Shown here in pieces: positions 37,972 to 46,505 of a DNA stretch of 64,000 bases; position 1 is the stretch's first letter; each line of letters opens with the position of its first letter. Below the pieces are notes generated by a model. The model saw nothing but the letters and a program-made list of their open reading frames with translations, was not told where the DNA came from and searched no databases. This stretch comes from Limnothrix sp. FACHB-406 (lineage in GTDB: Bacteria; Cyanobacteriota; Cyanobacteriia; CACIAM-69d): NCBI RefSeq assembly GCF_014698235.1, contig NZ_JACJSP010000009.1, forward strand, positions 94,920 through 158,919, in the 5' to 3' direction. The position numbers and the translations under genes are program-made.

Positions 37972-39270
37972 ATGCGTGCGATCGATCCAAACGATCTGAA
38001 TGATCCCAATGCTTTCAATGATTTATTAGATCCATCGATCGATCAGTTAATTGCTCGATCGATCGGCCAGTTGGCTCGCCCGGCGGTGATGCCCGAGTCG
38101 ATCGAGCAGTTGACCGAGGTGATGGCGGCCTGTGCGGCCCAACGCCAGCCGATCGCCCCCTTCGGCAGCGGCAGCAAGTTGGCTTGGGGCGATGTTCCCA
38201 AGGGATCGGTGTTACCCGTGGGATTGGGCCGGCTCGATCGCCTGGTGATGCATGACGAGGCGGACTTGGTAGCCACCGTGGAAGCGGGCATGAAACTGCG
38301 GGATCTGCAAGCGGCCTTGGCTCCCTCGGGTCAGTGGCTGCCGATCGACCCGGCCTTTGCGGAAACGGCCACCCTGGGCGGCATTGTGGCCACGGCGGAT
38401 ACGGGTTCCCTGCGCCAACGCTACGGCGGCATTCGGGATTTGCTGTTGGGCCTGTCGATCGTTCGTTGGGATGGGCAAATCGCCAAAGCCGGCGGCCGCG
38501 TGGTCAAAAACGTAGCGGGCTATGACCTGATGAAGCTGTTTACCGGTTCCTTTGGCACGCTGGGCCTGCTGGCGACCCTGACCGTGCGGACTTACCCGAT
38601 TCCCGAACAGTGCCAAACCCTGTTGCTGTGGGGCGATCGCCCGGCCCTGGCCCAGGCGGCCCAAGGCCTCCGCAATTCCACCCTCACCCCGATCGCCCTG
38701 GATTGGATTTGGGGCAACCCGGCCCTGCCGGAGCGGGCGATGAGCTTGGCGCTGCGGTTTGGCAGTGTGGCCCCCAGCGTGGCGGAACAGGTACGCCGCT
38801 CGATCGCCCTGGCCGAGCAGTTGGGCTTGCAATCCCGGGTGTTGAGCGAACCGGAGGAGGCGGACTTTTGGCAGGCCAGCCGCGCCGCCAGCACTGCCCC
38901 CACAGCCGATCGCCCGATCACGCTCAAGTTTGGTGCATTGCCCACGGCGGCCCCGGCCCTGCTCGATCGCCTGGCCAGCGGCCCGGTCAGCCAAGGGCAA
39001 ATCCACGCCAGCAGCGGCCTCGGTTGGGCCAGCTTCGGGGCGATCGAGGGCGACTGGCTGCGGACTTCCCGTTGGATTCGGCAATTGCGGGCCGCCTGCG
39101 AAGCGGAACAGGGATTTTTGACGCTGCTGCAAGTGCCCCCTGAACTGACCCATCAGTTTAAGCAATCGGATCGCTGGGGCGATCGCGGTTCTGCCCTAGC
39201 CCTAATGGGGAAAATAAAACAGCAGTTCGATCCGCACCAGCTCCTGAATCTCGGCCGATTCGTGGTTTAG
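37972..39270 (+). CDS. glcE: Glycolate oxidase/dehydrogenase FAD-binding subunit
   Basis: A 432-residue FAD-linked oxidase of the GlcE type. PIAPFGSGSKLAWG (about 58-71) and the FAD-binding loop ETATLGGIVATADTGSLRQRYGGIRDLLLG (about 122-150) and AGGRVVKNVAGYDLMKLFTGSFGTLG (about 168-192) are diagnostic of the PCMH-type FAD site. GlcE works with GlcD and GlcF in bacterial glycolate dehydrogenase, the photorespiratory salvage route. GlcF follows, but no GlcD is in the window. ATG 37972 used (GTG 37969 also possible). Confidence 0.9.
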   Translation: MRAIDPNDLNDPNAFNDLLDPSIDQLIARSIGQLARPAVMPESIEQLTEVMAACAAQRQPIAPFGSGSKLAWGDVPKGSVLPVGLGRLDRLVMHDEADLVATVEAGMKLRDLQAALAPSGQWLPIDPAFAETATLGGIVATADTGSLRQRYGGIRDLLLGLSIVRWDGQIAKAGGRVVKNVAGYDLMKLFTGSFGTLGLLATLTVRTYPIPEQCQTLLLWGDRPALAQAAQGLRNSTLTPIALDWIWGNPALPERAMSLALRFGSVAPSVAEQVRRSIALAEQLGLQSRVLSEPEEADFWQASRAASTAPTADRPITLKFGALPTAAPALLDRLASGPVSQGQIHASSGLGWASFGAIEGDWLRTSRWIRQLRAACEAEQGFLTLLQVPPELTHQFKQSDRWGDRGSALALMGKIKQQFDPHQLLNLGRFVV

Positions 39271-39293
39271 CGCCCGGTTTAGCCCCAGATTAT

Positions 39294-39322
39294 GGAGGGC
39301 GCACGGCGGTGCGCCCCTACGA
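39294..39322. repeat. REP-like palindrome, family B
   Basis: GGAGGGCGCACGGCGGTGCG followed by CCCCTACGA, between glcE and glcF. It nearly matches the copies at 5927 and 6774. Confidence 0.88.
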
Positions 39323-39375
39323 TTTGTTCACGGTTTGTTCATTGCCATCGCCCATTGGTTTCACCCCACCGACCC

Positions 39376-40779
39376 ATGCAAACGAGCGATCGCCCGATTC
39401 CCGCCAAAGAGAGCAACTTTCTGGCCCAAAATCCCCACTTGGGTGAATTGGCCGCCGGTCAGCGATCGGGCTTTGACCCCGACTCGCCGCCCGATCCCAA
39501 GCTGCTCGATTCCTGTGTCCATTGCGGGTTTTGCCTTTCCACCTGCCCCAGCTACCGCGTGTTGGGCAAGGAAACCGACTCACCCCGCGGCCGCATCTAT
39601 CTGATGGATGCGATCAACGAAGGCACGGCCGAGCTGGATCGCACCACCGCCCAGCATTTCGACACCTGCTTGGGTTGCCTGGCCTGCGTCACCACCTGCC
39701 CGTCCGGGGTGAAGTATGACCAACTGATCAGCGCCACCCGGCCCCAGGTGGAGCGCAACGTGCCCCGATCCCTCCCGGAACAGGCCCTGCGAACGCTGAT
39801 TTTCCAGGTTTTTCCCTATCCCGATCGCCTGAAACTGTTGATGCCGTTTCTGTTGCTCTATCAACAGTCGGGCTTGCAAACCCTGGTGCGATCGACCGGC
39901 CTGCTCAAAAAATGGCTGCCCAACCTGGCGGCCATGGAAGAAATTTTGCCGCGCCTGAGCTGGGACACCCTCAACCGCGACTTTCCCGAAACCATTCCCG
40001 CCCAAGGAACCCAGCGCTATCGGGTGGGGATGATTCTCGGTTGTGTGCAGCGCACCCTCTTTAGCGGGGTGAATGCCGCTACCCTGCGGGCCCTGACGGC
40101 CAACGGTTGCGAGGTGGTGATTCCGCCCAGCCAGGGTTGCTGCTCGGCCCTGCCCGCCCACCAGGGCCAAACCAACCAGGCCCAGGCGATCGCCCGCCAG
40201 ATGATCGATGCCTTCGCGGCCACCAATGTGGACTACATCATCATCAACGCCGCCGGTTGTGGGCACACGCTCAAGGAATATCACCACATCCTGCAAGACG
40301 ATCCGGAGTACCGCGATCGGGCTGCGGCCTTTGTGGACAAAGTGCGCGACATCCACGAATTTTTCGCGGAAGTGGGCTGGATTGCGCCGCTCCAGCCGAT
40401 CGCCCCGGAGCCGGTGACGCTGGTTTATCACGATGCTTGCCACCTGTTGCATGGCCAAAAAATCAGCGCCCCACCCCGCGACCTGCTGCGGCAAATTCCC
40501 GGCGTGACCCTGCGCGAGCCGATCGATTCGCAACTCTGCTGTGGCAGTGCCGGGATCTACAACCTGCTGCAACCGGAAATTGCCGACGAGCTGGGTGAAC
40601 TGAAGGTGCAAAACCTGACCAACACGGGAGCCGACGCGATCGCCTCGCCCAATCCGGGCTGTTCGTTGCAAATTCAAAAACACCTGGGATTGCAGGGCAA
40701 AACCGTGCCCGTGCTACACCCGATCGAACTGCTCGATCGTGCCATGCGGGGTGAAGCATTGCCCAAGGGCGATCGCTAG
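39376..40779 (+). CDS. glcF: Glycolate oxidase iron-sulfur subunit
   Basis: A 467-residue protein with two 4Fe-4S ferredoxin motifs (CVHCGFCLSTCP about 47-58 and CLGCLACVTTCP about 96-107), then two cysteine-rich CCG-type domains (SQGCCSALPAHQG, ACHLLHGQK and LCCGSAGIYNL). This is the GlcF arrangement and passes electrons from GlcD/GlcE to the membrane. ATG 39376 is taken as the start; an open frame to 39292 runs through the REP element. GlcE lies 105 bases upstream on the same strand. Confidence 0.92.
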   Translation: MQTSDRPIPAKESNFLAQNPHLGELAAGQRSGFDPDSPPDPKLLDSCVHCGFCLSTCPSYRVLGKETDSPRGRIYLMDAINEGTAELDRTTAQHFDTCLGCLACVTTCPSGVKYDQLISATRPQVERNVPRSLPEQALRTLIFQVFPYPDRLKLLMPFLLLYQQSGLQTLVRSTGLLKKWLPNLAAMEEILPRLSWDTLNRDFPETIPAQGTQRYRVGMILGCVQRTLFSGVNAATLRALTANGCEVVIPPSQGCCSALPAHQGQTNQAQAIARQMIDAFAATNVDYIIINAAGCGHTLKEYHHILQDDPEYRDRAAAFVDKVRDIHEFFAEVGWIAPLQPIAPEPVTLVYHDACHLLHGQKISAPPRDLLRQIPGVTLREPIDSQLCCGSAGIYNLLQPEIADELGELKVQNLTNTGADAIASPNPGCSLQIQKHLGLQGKTVPVLHPIELLDRAMRGEALPKGDR

Positions 40780-40824
40780 ACTGGGTTTCATCCCATCTCA
40801 ATAAGCCAGCCTGTCAGTCCGGCC

Positions 40825-41508
40825 ATGGTTGATGCAATGGATTCCCGCTATTTCTCCCCCGAAGAATTTCTGGCGTGGGAAGCACAACAGCCGGAGCGCC
40901 ATGAATACCTCAACGGTGAAGCTTACGCCATGGCTGGCGGCACGCTTGACCACAATGCGATCGCTGGAAATCTATTTTTTGCACTGAAAGCTTACCTACG
41001 CGGTAAACCCTGCCGAGTCTTTATCGGTGATGTGAAGGTTTACGTTTCGGAAAAAGGGCCCTATTTCTATCCTGATTTGGTGGTGACTTGCGATCCTCGG
41101 GATTTTCGATCGCGCCAAGCGATTCAATATCCTTGCTTGATTGCGGAGGTCTTGTCGCCCGAAACGGCTGAGTTCGATCGCGACCAAAAGTTTCAGCAAT
41201 ACGCGCGGATGGAATCCCTCAAGGAATATGTGTTGATTAGCAGCGATCGCCCGGCTCTCGATCGCTACTATCGGCCCGAGAATGCTGCCCCGAATTGCTG
41301 GGAGTTCACCCGTTATGGGGCAACTGAGTTTAATCCCAAGGCGATCGATTTCGATCAGCAACAGTGCTTACTAGCTGAAATTTCCTTTGTACTCCAAAGC
41401 CTGAACTTCAACAGCACTTTGGCGATGATCTATGAGGAAGTTCGGCTCGATCGCAATCTAGACAATGCGTCTGAGTTGGCTTCGGTGTCTGATGATTCAG
41501 CCCTTTAA
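40825..41508 (+). CDS. Uma2 family (DUF820) putative endonuclease, copy 2
   Basis: A 227-residue Uma2 protein related to the gene at 17521: FSPEEFLAWEAQQPERHEYLNGEAYAMAGG opening, YPDLVVTCDPRD and LIAEVLSPETAEFDRDQKF in the catalytic core. It has a C-terminal tail of about 35 residues (ALNFNST onward) absent from copy 1. The start could be ATG 40840. The next Uma2 gene faces it, 4 bases away. Confidence 0.87.
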   Translation: MVDAMDSRYFSPEEFLAWEAQQPERHEYLNGEAYAMAGGTLDHNAIAGNLFFALKAYLRGKPCRVFIGDVKVYVSEKGPYFYPDLVVTCDPRDFRSRQAIQYPCLIAEVLSPETAEFDRDQKFQQYARMESLKEYVLISSDRPALDRYYRPENAAPNCWEFTRYGATEFNPKAIDFDQQQCLLAEISFVLQSLNFNSTLAMIYEEVRLDRNLDNASELASVSDDSAL

Positions 41509-41512
41509 GGCA

Positions 41513-42106
41513 TTAATCAACCTTGGCTGCTTGCCAAATTTGCTCAACCATCAGGGGTGGTGATGGGTTGAATTGAGCCAAGGTTGGCGACAGAATTAAC
41601 CCAGACTGATCTTGGGGAATTTCGTCATATAACCCTTCTTGTAATTGCAGAATAGTCAAGCGATTTTCGAGGGGATCCACAATCCAATATTCAGGAATTC
41701 CCGCTGCGGCATATTCCGATCGCTTGTAGCGGTAATCCCGCCCGATCGAATCAAGGCTGACAATTTCCACAGCGAGCAAGGGCGGCGTTTCAAAAACCGC
41801 CGATCGCCCTGCTAATTCCTGCACCTGCTCCCGTTGCACAACGCATAAATCCACCACGCGCGATCGCCTAAATCCCGTTCTGACACCAATTTCGGCAAAT
41901 ACCATCCAAGGTAGGTTGTTTTGACCAATTACCTGGCGAAGATAGTCACTTAAAAACTGAGCAATCAAAAAGTGCTCGATTCTGGGTGGATTCATGGGAA
42001 TTAGTTCACCATCCACTAATTCATAACGAACATCACTGGCTGAGTCATCGGCTTGATGATTCAGATAGTCCTCAAAGGTCAAGAGGCGATCGCGAGTTGT
42101 AACCAT
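41513..42106 (-). CDS. Uma2 family (DUF820) putative endonuclease, copy 3
   Basis: A 197-residue Uma2 protein of a different subgroup: LTFEDYLNHQADDSASDVRYELVDGELIPMNPP, then RVVDLCVVQ, LLAVEIVSLDSIGRDYRYKRSEYAAAGIPEYWIVDPLE, where E (in VEIVS) and K (YRYKRSEY) fit the PD-(D/E)XK site. It ends 4 bases from the convergent copy 2. The two are not closely alike, so this is not a simple local duplication. Confidence 0.88.
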   Translation of the reverse strand: MVTTRDRLLTFEDYLNHQADDSASDVRYELVDGELIPMNPPRIEHFLIAQFLSDYLRQVIGQNNLPWMVFAEIGVRTGFRRSRVVDLCVVQREQVQELAGRSAVFETPPLLAVEIVSLDSIGRDYRYKRSEYAAAGIPEYWIVDPLENRLTILQLQEGLYDEIPQDQSGLILSPTLAQFNPSPPLMVEQIWQAAKVD

Positions 42107-42244
42107 CGAGTTCTGTCCTGATATTGGCTATTTTGGTTCTTGTTTGAAATCTTGATTCCATTAAAGTTCGAGATAGCTTGGGATTTTGTCTGATCGTGAT
42201 TTGGGCTAGTGATTATTGTGATTTTAAGTAACTTGAATTGACAA

Positions 42245-44710
42245 TTATTCAATTGCTAAATGCTGGAAAGTTAACGCGATCGGGCGGTTGCCAGCCGCAG
42301 GAATTTGATCGCGCAGAATGATGGATTGTTCATAAACCAAGCATAGCTGACTCCTGCCGGCCGGTAGGGCGATCGGTAAGTTCAAATCCAGGGCTTGGTT
42401 ACGGGATAAAAGCTCACTGCGCCACAGGAGTTGATCATCTAAAAAGATGCTGAGTTGCTGATTGGTCACAGGAACTGTCGCTTGAATTTTGAGCTGTCGA
42501 GTTTGAGACTGATCGCTCTGCAAATCCAGGACGGTCATGGGGGCCAAACCCCAGCGTTGACCTTGGCGATTGCGATCTAACCCGCCGCGAATTTCCACAC
42601 CGCGCACGGTTCCGAACTGCACGAGGTCTAGCTCCGGCACGGCGGTTTTCAGGGGGGCGGCTTCCGGATCCAGGCGATCGCGATTGGCAGGATCCGGGCT
42701 GACGGGGGCTGGGTCGAGAAAGGGCGAAAAACGCAACAGTCGCGCCTGATCCAAATCAACTAGGCCTTGCCAGGGGGCTGGCTTGGGAATAAACACCACA
42801 CGCCCCATGCCCGGCACGGTGGTTTGGGCGATCGGGTGGCCCAATTGGGCATAAAACTCCTTTTCACATCCCCGGGCTAGGCGATCGATATAGAGATTAA
42901 TGCCCGCAAAATCGCCTAATTGAAAGAATCGTCGAAAAAATTCCCACTCGTCCCTGCGAAAACAGCGGCGCTGGCGTTGGGTTTGGTTTAAATCCGGATG
43001 ATCGGGCAGGGCCAAATATTGCCAACCGGCTTCGAGGTAGGGGGTGAGCTGGCTGGGGTGCAATCGCCCCAAGTATTGCCCCACGGTGGCTTTGTGGTGA
43101 AACCGGCTGAGGGCGTGGGTGCTGGGATGATGGGCAAAAAAAGGGCAGGTGCCATCGCCACTGCCCACGCCGTTTCCCCCTGTTACGCAAAAGGGCCAGT
43201 CCAAAACAGCCGTGCCCGGCTGCTGGGCCACTAGGGCCATATAGGGCTGAAAGCTGGGGTCTAGGGGTTGTGCGCGGAGCTTGAGGCCATAGCCGCCGAT
43301 CAAGTCCAGCAAGCAGATGCCTGCCACGGCCAAGGCGGCCCAGCGGTTCCATTGTCGCGTTCGGGCCGATCGGCCCGCATCCGGCTGCCAACCCAGGCTG
43401 CATAGGGCCAGGACGATCGGGAAGACCACCGTACCCCGTCCGGCCACGCGATTAAACGAAAACCAGGGAAACCACTGCAAAATCGGTAAATCCCAGGGGC
43501 GATAGGCGATTAAACAGCCCATCAGCAAACCGAGGGGCACAAAAGCCGCCCACCAGCGCCGCCGTTGCCAGCAGCCGATCGCCCCCGCCAGCAACAACCC
43601 CCAGCCAACCACCCCATCAAAATCTGTTTCTAGGGGACTGGGCAGCACGGCTCGCCACCAGCCGGCCGCCGCGATCGGGTTGATTTGCGGCCAATAGGGG
43701 GCCAAAAGGCGCAGGGGATGGGCAAACCAAGCGCGATCGAAGGTGTTGCTCCAGTCCAACTCCTTGGCTAACTGCACGATGGGAATCACCGGCAGCAGAT
43801 ATAACCAAGCGGCCCAAATGATGAGGGCGATCAATCCCCACTCGATCGGGCGGAAGGGCGGCCAGCCATAAATCCAATAGCCAAGCCGGAGCTGCCAATC
43901 TGGGTTCTTTGCGTCTTGGTGGGCATCGGCGGCCAGCTCAATTGCTTGGGTTCGCCACCGCCACCACCTCACCGCCAACATCCATCCCCCCGACAGCACC
44001 AGCGACAGCAGCCCAAACCCTGCCACATAGCCCAAGTCCTGGCCCAAGCTCAGGAGCGCCAACGCCCCGCGCCCCAGCCACCAGGCCCGCCCGATCGCCC
44101 GGCCCCGCACAAATCGCCACACCAACACAAAATCCGTGGCCAGGCTCAGACCCAGCCAATGGACGATCGCCATGTTGCTGTGAAACGGAAACTTACAAAT
44201 CAGGGCGTAGATGTTCAAAAACACCGCCCCGATCGCCGTTAAAATTGCCCGCCGTTCCCCAAAGTCCGGCTGCAAAATTCGCGCGATGCCAAAGAGGGCG
44301 ATCGCCACCGACAGCAGAAAATATAGCTTCAGCCAAGGGCCCGCCCCGCCCAGACTGAAGAGCAAGGCATAGAACAAATCTCGCTCCAGACCCCAGGCCT
44401 GGAGAGCCACTTGCCCCCCGTAGGGATAAAACGCCCGATCGCTGACTAAATCGATATGCGGCAGGGGCCACCAGTGCCAATGCTCCCGCACATAAAATCC
44501 CATCGCTTCCCAGAGATCCGTGTCCCCCGCTCCCACCACCGGGAGCCAGGGCTGGGGCCCCAAAATCAAAACCCCCAGCAGACCATACAACAGCGCCGCC
44601 AACCACCACCCCTGAGGATGTTGTGTTCGGGCGCTGCGCCAGGCCGCTGCCAGGGCCTTGGTCTTAGTCTTGAATATATTCCGCACCGGTGGCCAAAGCC
44701 TGTTCTGCAC
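42245..44710 (-). CDS. Large polytopic membrane protein, GT-C-like
   Basis: An 821-residue protein with about 10-12 membrane helices in residues 35-460 and a soluble C-terminal part. The N-terminal GAGDTDLWEAMGFYVREHWHW in the first extracytoplasmic loop resembles the acidic loop of GT-C glycosyltransferases and related DUF6311-type proteins. The C-terminal ~100 residues look like a beta-sandwich (VPVTNQQLSIFLDDQLLWR). The function is not certain; a role in surface polysaccharide or glycolipid synthesis is inference. Its start overlaps the end of the DUF4346 gene by 47 bases, so the two are likely co-transcribed. Confidence 0.72.
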   Translation of the reverse strand: MQNRLWPPVRNIFKTKTKALAAAWRSARTQHPQGWWLAALLYGLLGVLILGPQPWLPVVGAGDTDLWEAMGFYVREHWHWWPLPHIDLVSDRAFYPYGGQVALQAWGLERDLFYALLFSLGGAGPWLKLYFLLSVAIALFGIARILQPDFGERRAILTAIGAVFLNIYALICKFPFHSNMAIVHWLGLSLATDFVLVWRFVRGRAIGRAWWLGRGALALLSLGQDLGYVAGFGLLSLVLSGGWMLAVRWWRWRTQAIELAADAHQDAKNPDWQLRLGYWIYGWPPFRPIEWGLIALIIWAAWLYLLPVIPIVQLAKELDWSNTFDRAWFAHPLRLLAPYWPQINPIAAAGWWRAVLPSPLETDFDGVVGWGLLLAGAIGCWQRRRWWAAFVPLGLLMGCLIAYRPWDLPILQWFPWFSFNRVAGRGTVVFPIVLALCSLGWQPDAGRSARTRQWNRWAALAVAGICLLDLIGGYGLKLRAQPLDPSFQPYMALVAQQPGTAVLDWPFCVTGGNGVGSGDGTCPFFAHHPSTHALSRFHHKATVGQYLGRLHPSQLTPYLEAGWQYLALPDHPDLNQTQRQRRCFRRDEWEFFRRFFQLGDFAGINLYIDRLARGCEKEFYAQLGHPIAQTTVPGMGRVVFIPKPAPWQGLVDLDQARLLRFSPFLDPAPVSPDPANRDRLDPEAAPLKTAVPELDLVQFGTVRGVEIRGGLDRNRQGQRWGLAPMTVLDLQSDQSQTRQLKIQATVPVTNQQLSIFLDDQLLWRSELLSRNQALDLNLPIALPAGRSQLCLVYEQSIILRDQIPAAGNRPIALTFQHLAIE

Positions 44711-45062
44711 GCATGAACTCTCGGCCTAAATAAGCCGCATGATCCAGCATTGAAACCGGTATCGGCTGGGTTTGTTCGAGCAATTTCACACAGAGTTCCT
44801 TGGCGGTGCGTCCGGTATAGAGGGCCTCGGCCGTGCGCGGAACAGAACCCTTCGCCGGAATCACCTTGCCGGTGACCGGATCCGTGGCCAAGCCCCGATC
44901 GTTAATCACGGTGCTGTAGTGTTTGGCGCAAATTAAGGCCTGTTCCCGATCGAGGTAGATCACGAAATAGCCAGCCGGGTCAAGGTCTAAAGGCCGTTTG
45001 GATAATTCATCGTCGATCGCCTGGCGTGTTTCCACAGAATTGAGGGTCATATCAACTGACAT
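44664..45062 (-). CDS. DUF4346-like protein downstream of the CO2-uptake operon
   Basis: A 132-residue soluble protein. DPAGYFVIYLDREQALICAKHYS, RTAEALYTGRTAKELCVKLLEQ and YLGREFMRAEQALATGAEYIQD match, as far as I recall, the DUF4346 family of cyanobacteria. It does not look like CupS, the fasciclin-domain subunit encoded after cupA in the inducible NDH-1MS operon. It lies 45 bases after the CO2 hydration gene on the same strand and overlaps the downstream membrane-protein gene by 47 bases. Its role is unknown; position suggests co-expression with CO2 uptake. Confidence 0.7.
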   Translation of the reverse strand: MSVDMTLNSVETRQAIDDELSKRPLDLDPAGYFVIYLDREQALICAKHYSTVINDRGLATDPVTGKVIPAKGSVPRTAEALYTGRTAKELCVKLLEQTQPIPVSMLDHAAYLGREFMRAEQALATGAEYIQD

Positions 45063-45107
45063 ATTGACGGGTAGATGAATGGATCAATTATCAGATGAAT
45101 TTGATGC

Positions 45108-46232
45108 CTAATCACGGTTCACATTGCCAAGCTGCGACGAAATAAACCGATCCATCCAACCATTCAAGTAGGCAATATTAGCCGATTGATGGGCCGGGTC
45201 AACCGACTCCAGGGGATGGGGAGCCAAGCCACGCAGAGCCGCCGTGGTGACACAATACATGGACTTTTGAAATGATTGGCAAATTTTCACCAATAAATCG
45301 TCTTCATGGCGCAGGCTATTTTCATAGAATTGGTGCAAATAATCGGGCACAAAATGCCGCATGTCCTGCATCAGGAGGGTTGGCGGAATGCCTGCGCCGC
45401 CCACGGGCAACGGGTCAGCATAGAGCGCACCATAGGCAAAATCGCCCTGTTCGGTGGGAATGCGGGCCGCTTGGGCATTGTAGGAAATCGTGCCGCTGAA
45501 GGGGGTTCCTCGGAAAAAGACCGCCTCCACGTAGGGCACAGCCGCATCCATTAGGAAGGTCATCTTGGCCGATCGGGGCACAATGTCATAGGTCACCCCG
45601 CCCAATTCCACGGCATATTCAATGGGGGAATTGGCCCCCGCCACCAGACCATCTTGGATATGTTGAACCACTTGGGGAATGGTGGTGATTTTGCGGCGAT
45701 CGTACTGATCTGAAAGGCTCATGAACATGTCGCTCATGATTCGCCAAAATTGCCCCAAGGCTCGGTAATAGGCTAATTGCCGCACTTGTTCTAGCAAAAA
45801 CTCAGGAAAGAGCTGATCCATTCCCAAGACGATCGGGTTTTTGGCAAAACGGGCCCGAATCGCTTTTTTGGCCAGGGCAATAAATTCTGGTGAATCTAGA
45901 TAGTTATCATATCGGCCGCCCCCATGCCAGAACATAGCCTTCATGCAATATTCGGCATATTCAAAATTGATTCGATCATGCCGCCAATGTTTCAGTAACT
46001 TCGGTAGCGAAATTTCGCCATTAAAGTATTTAAAAAATGGAAAAAATCGCAAAAACTGATGCAGAGCAATATAGTTTAGGTTGTTAGAATAGGCATCTAA
46101 AACAATGCCGTAGCTATGCAGAATGCCCACCACTTCCAGCACGTTGCTGGGGCTATCTTTCAGCATGGCTTCCCCTTGCAAGAGCCGCTCGATCGTGCTG
46201 TTTAGGGGATGGGTGGCAGTCATAGAGAGCAT
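45108..46232 (-). CDS. cupB: CO2 hydration protein (ChpX/ChpY, CupB/CupA family)
   Basis: A 374-residue protein of the ChpXY family that converts CO2 to bicarbonate in NDH-1MS complexes. Diagnostic segments are SPSNVLEVVGILHSYGIVLDAYSNNLNYIA and FFPFFKYFNGEIS near residues 28-75, and the His/Tyr-rich YCMKAMFWHGGGRYDNYLDS. It follows ndhF-ndhD. I favour CupB (constitutive type, NdhD4/F4) over CupA because the gene set lies divergent to ccmK, as I recall for Nostoc sp. PCC 7120, and because no fasciclin CupS gene follows. That choice is not proven here. M4 (46223) is an alternative start. Confidence 0.85.
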   Translation of the reverse strand: MLSMTATHPLNSTIERLLQGEAMLKDSPSNVLEVVGILHSYGIVLDAYSNNLNYIALHQFLRFFPFFKYFNGEISLPKLLKHWRHDRINFEYAEYCMKAMFWHGGGRYDNYLDSPEFIALAKKAIRARFAKNPIVLGMDQLFPEFLLEQVRQLAYYRALGQFWRIMSDMFMSLSDQYDRRKITTIPQVVQHIQDGLVAGANSPIEYAVELGGVTYDIVPRSAKMTFLMDAAVPYVEAVFFRGTPFSGTISYNAQAARIPTEQGDFAYGALYADPLPVGGAGIPPTLLMQDMRHFVPDYLHQFYENSLRHEDDLLVKICQSFQKSMYCVTTAALRGLAPHPLESVDPAHQSANIAYLNGWMDRFISSQLGNVNRD

Positions 46233-46272
46233 GGGTTGAAAACCTTAAGCTGGGGCAATGGTGTTGAAGTTC

Positions 46273-46350
46273 GCAGCTTGAATTCACAGCTTGAATTTGC
46301 GGTTTAAATTCGCGGTTTAAATTCGCAGTTTGAATTCGTAGTTTGACTTC
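46273..46350. repeat. 13-base tandem repeat, six units
   Basis: GCAGCTTGAATTC, ACAGCTTGAATTT, GCGGTTTAAATTC (twice), GCAGTTTGAATTC, GTAGTTTGACTTC: exactly 13 bases each, between ndhD and the CO2 hydration gene, so probably transcribed within the operon. Confidence 0.95.
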
Positions 46351-46505
46351 TGGGAACTGACAGTTCTGATGATCTGATTATATGAGGATCCCAAAGGAGC
46401 AATCAGAATCGGCCGGCGGTTGGTGATGTTCGTGCCCGATCGCGGGGTGATGACGGGCGATCGGGCAGTGCAAAGCCCTGAAACGGGGCCTGAAGCGGTG
46501 ATTAT

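Noticed and set aside
37709..37972. 87-codon frame whose stop overlaps the glcE start (TGATG)
   Set aside because: The overlap looks like coupling but the amino acid sequence is not protein-like and no ribosome site is seen; probably chance.
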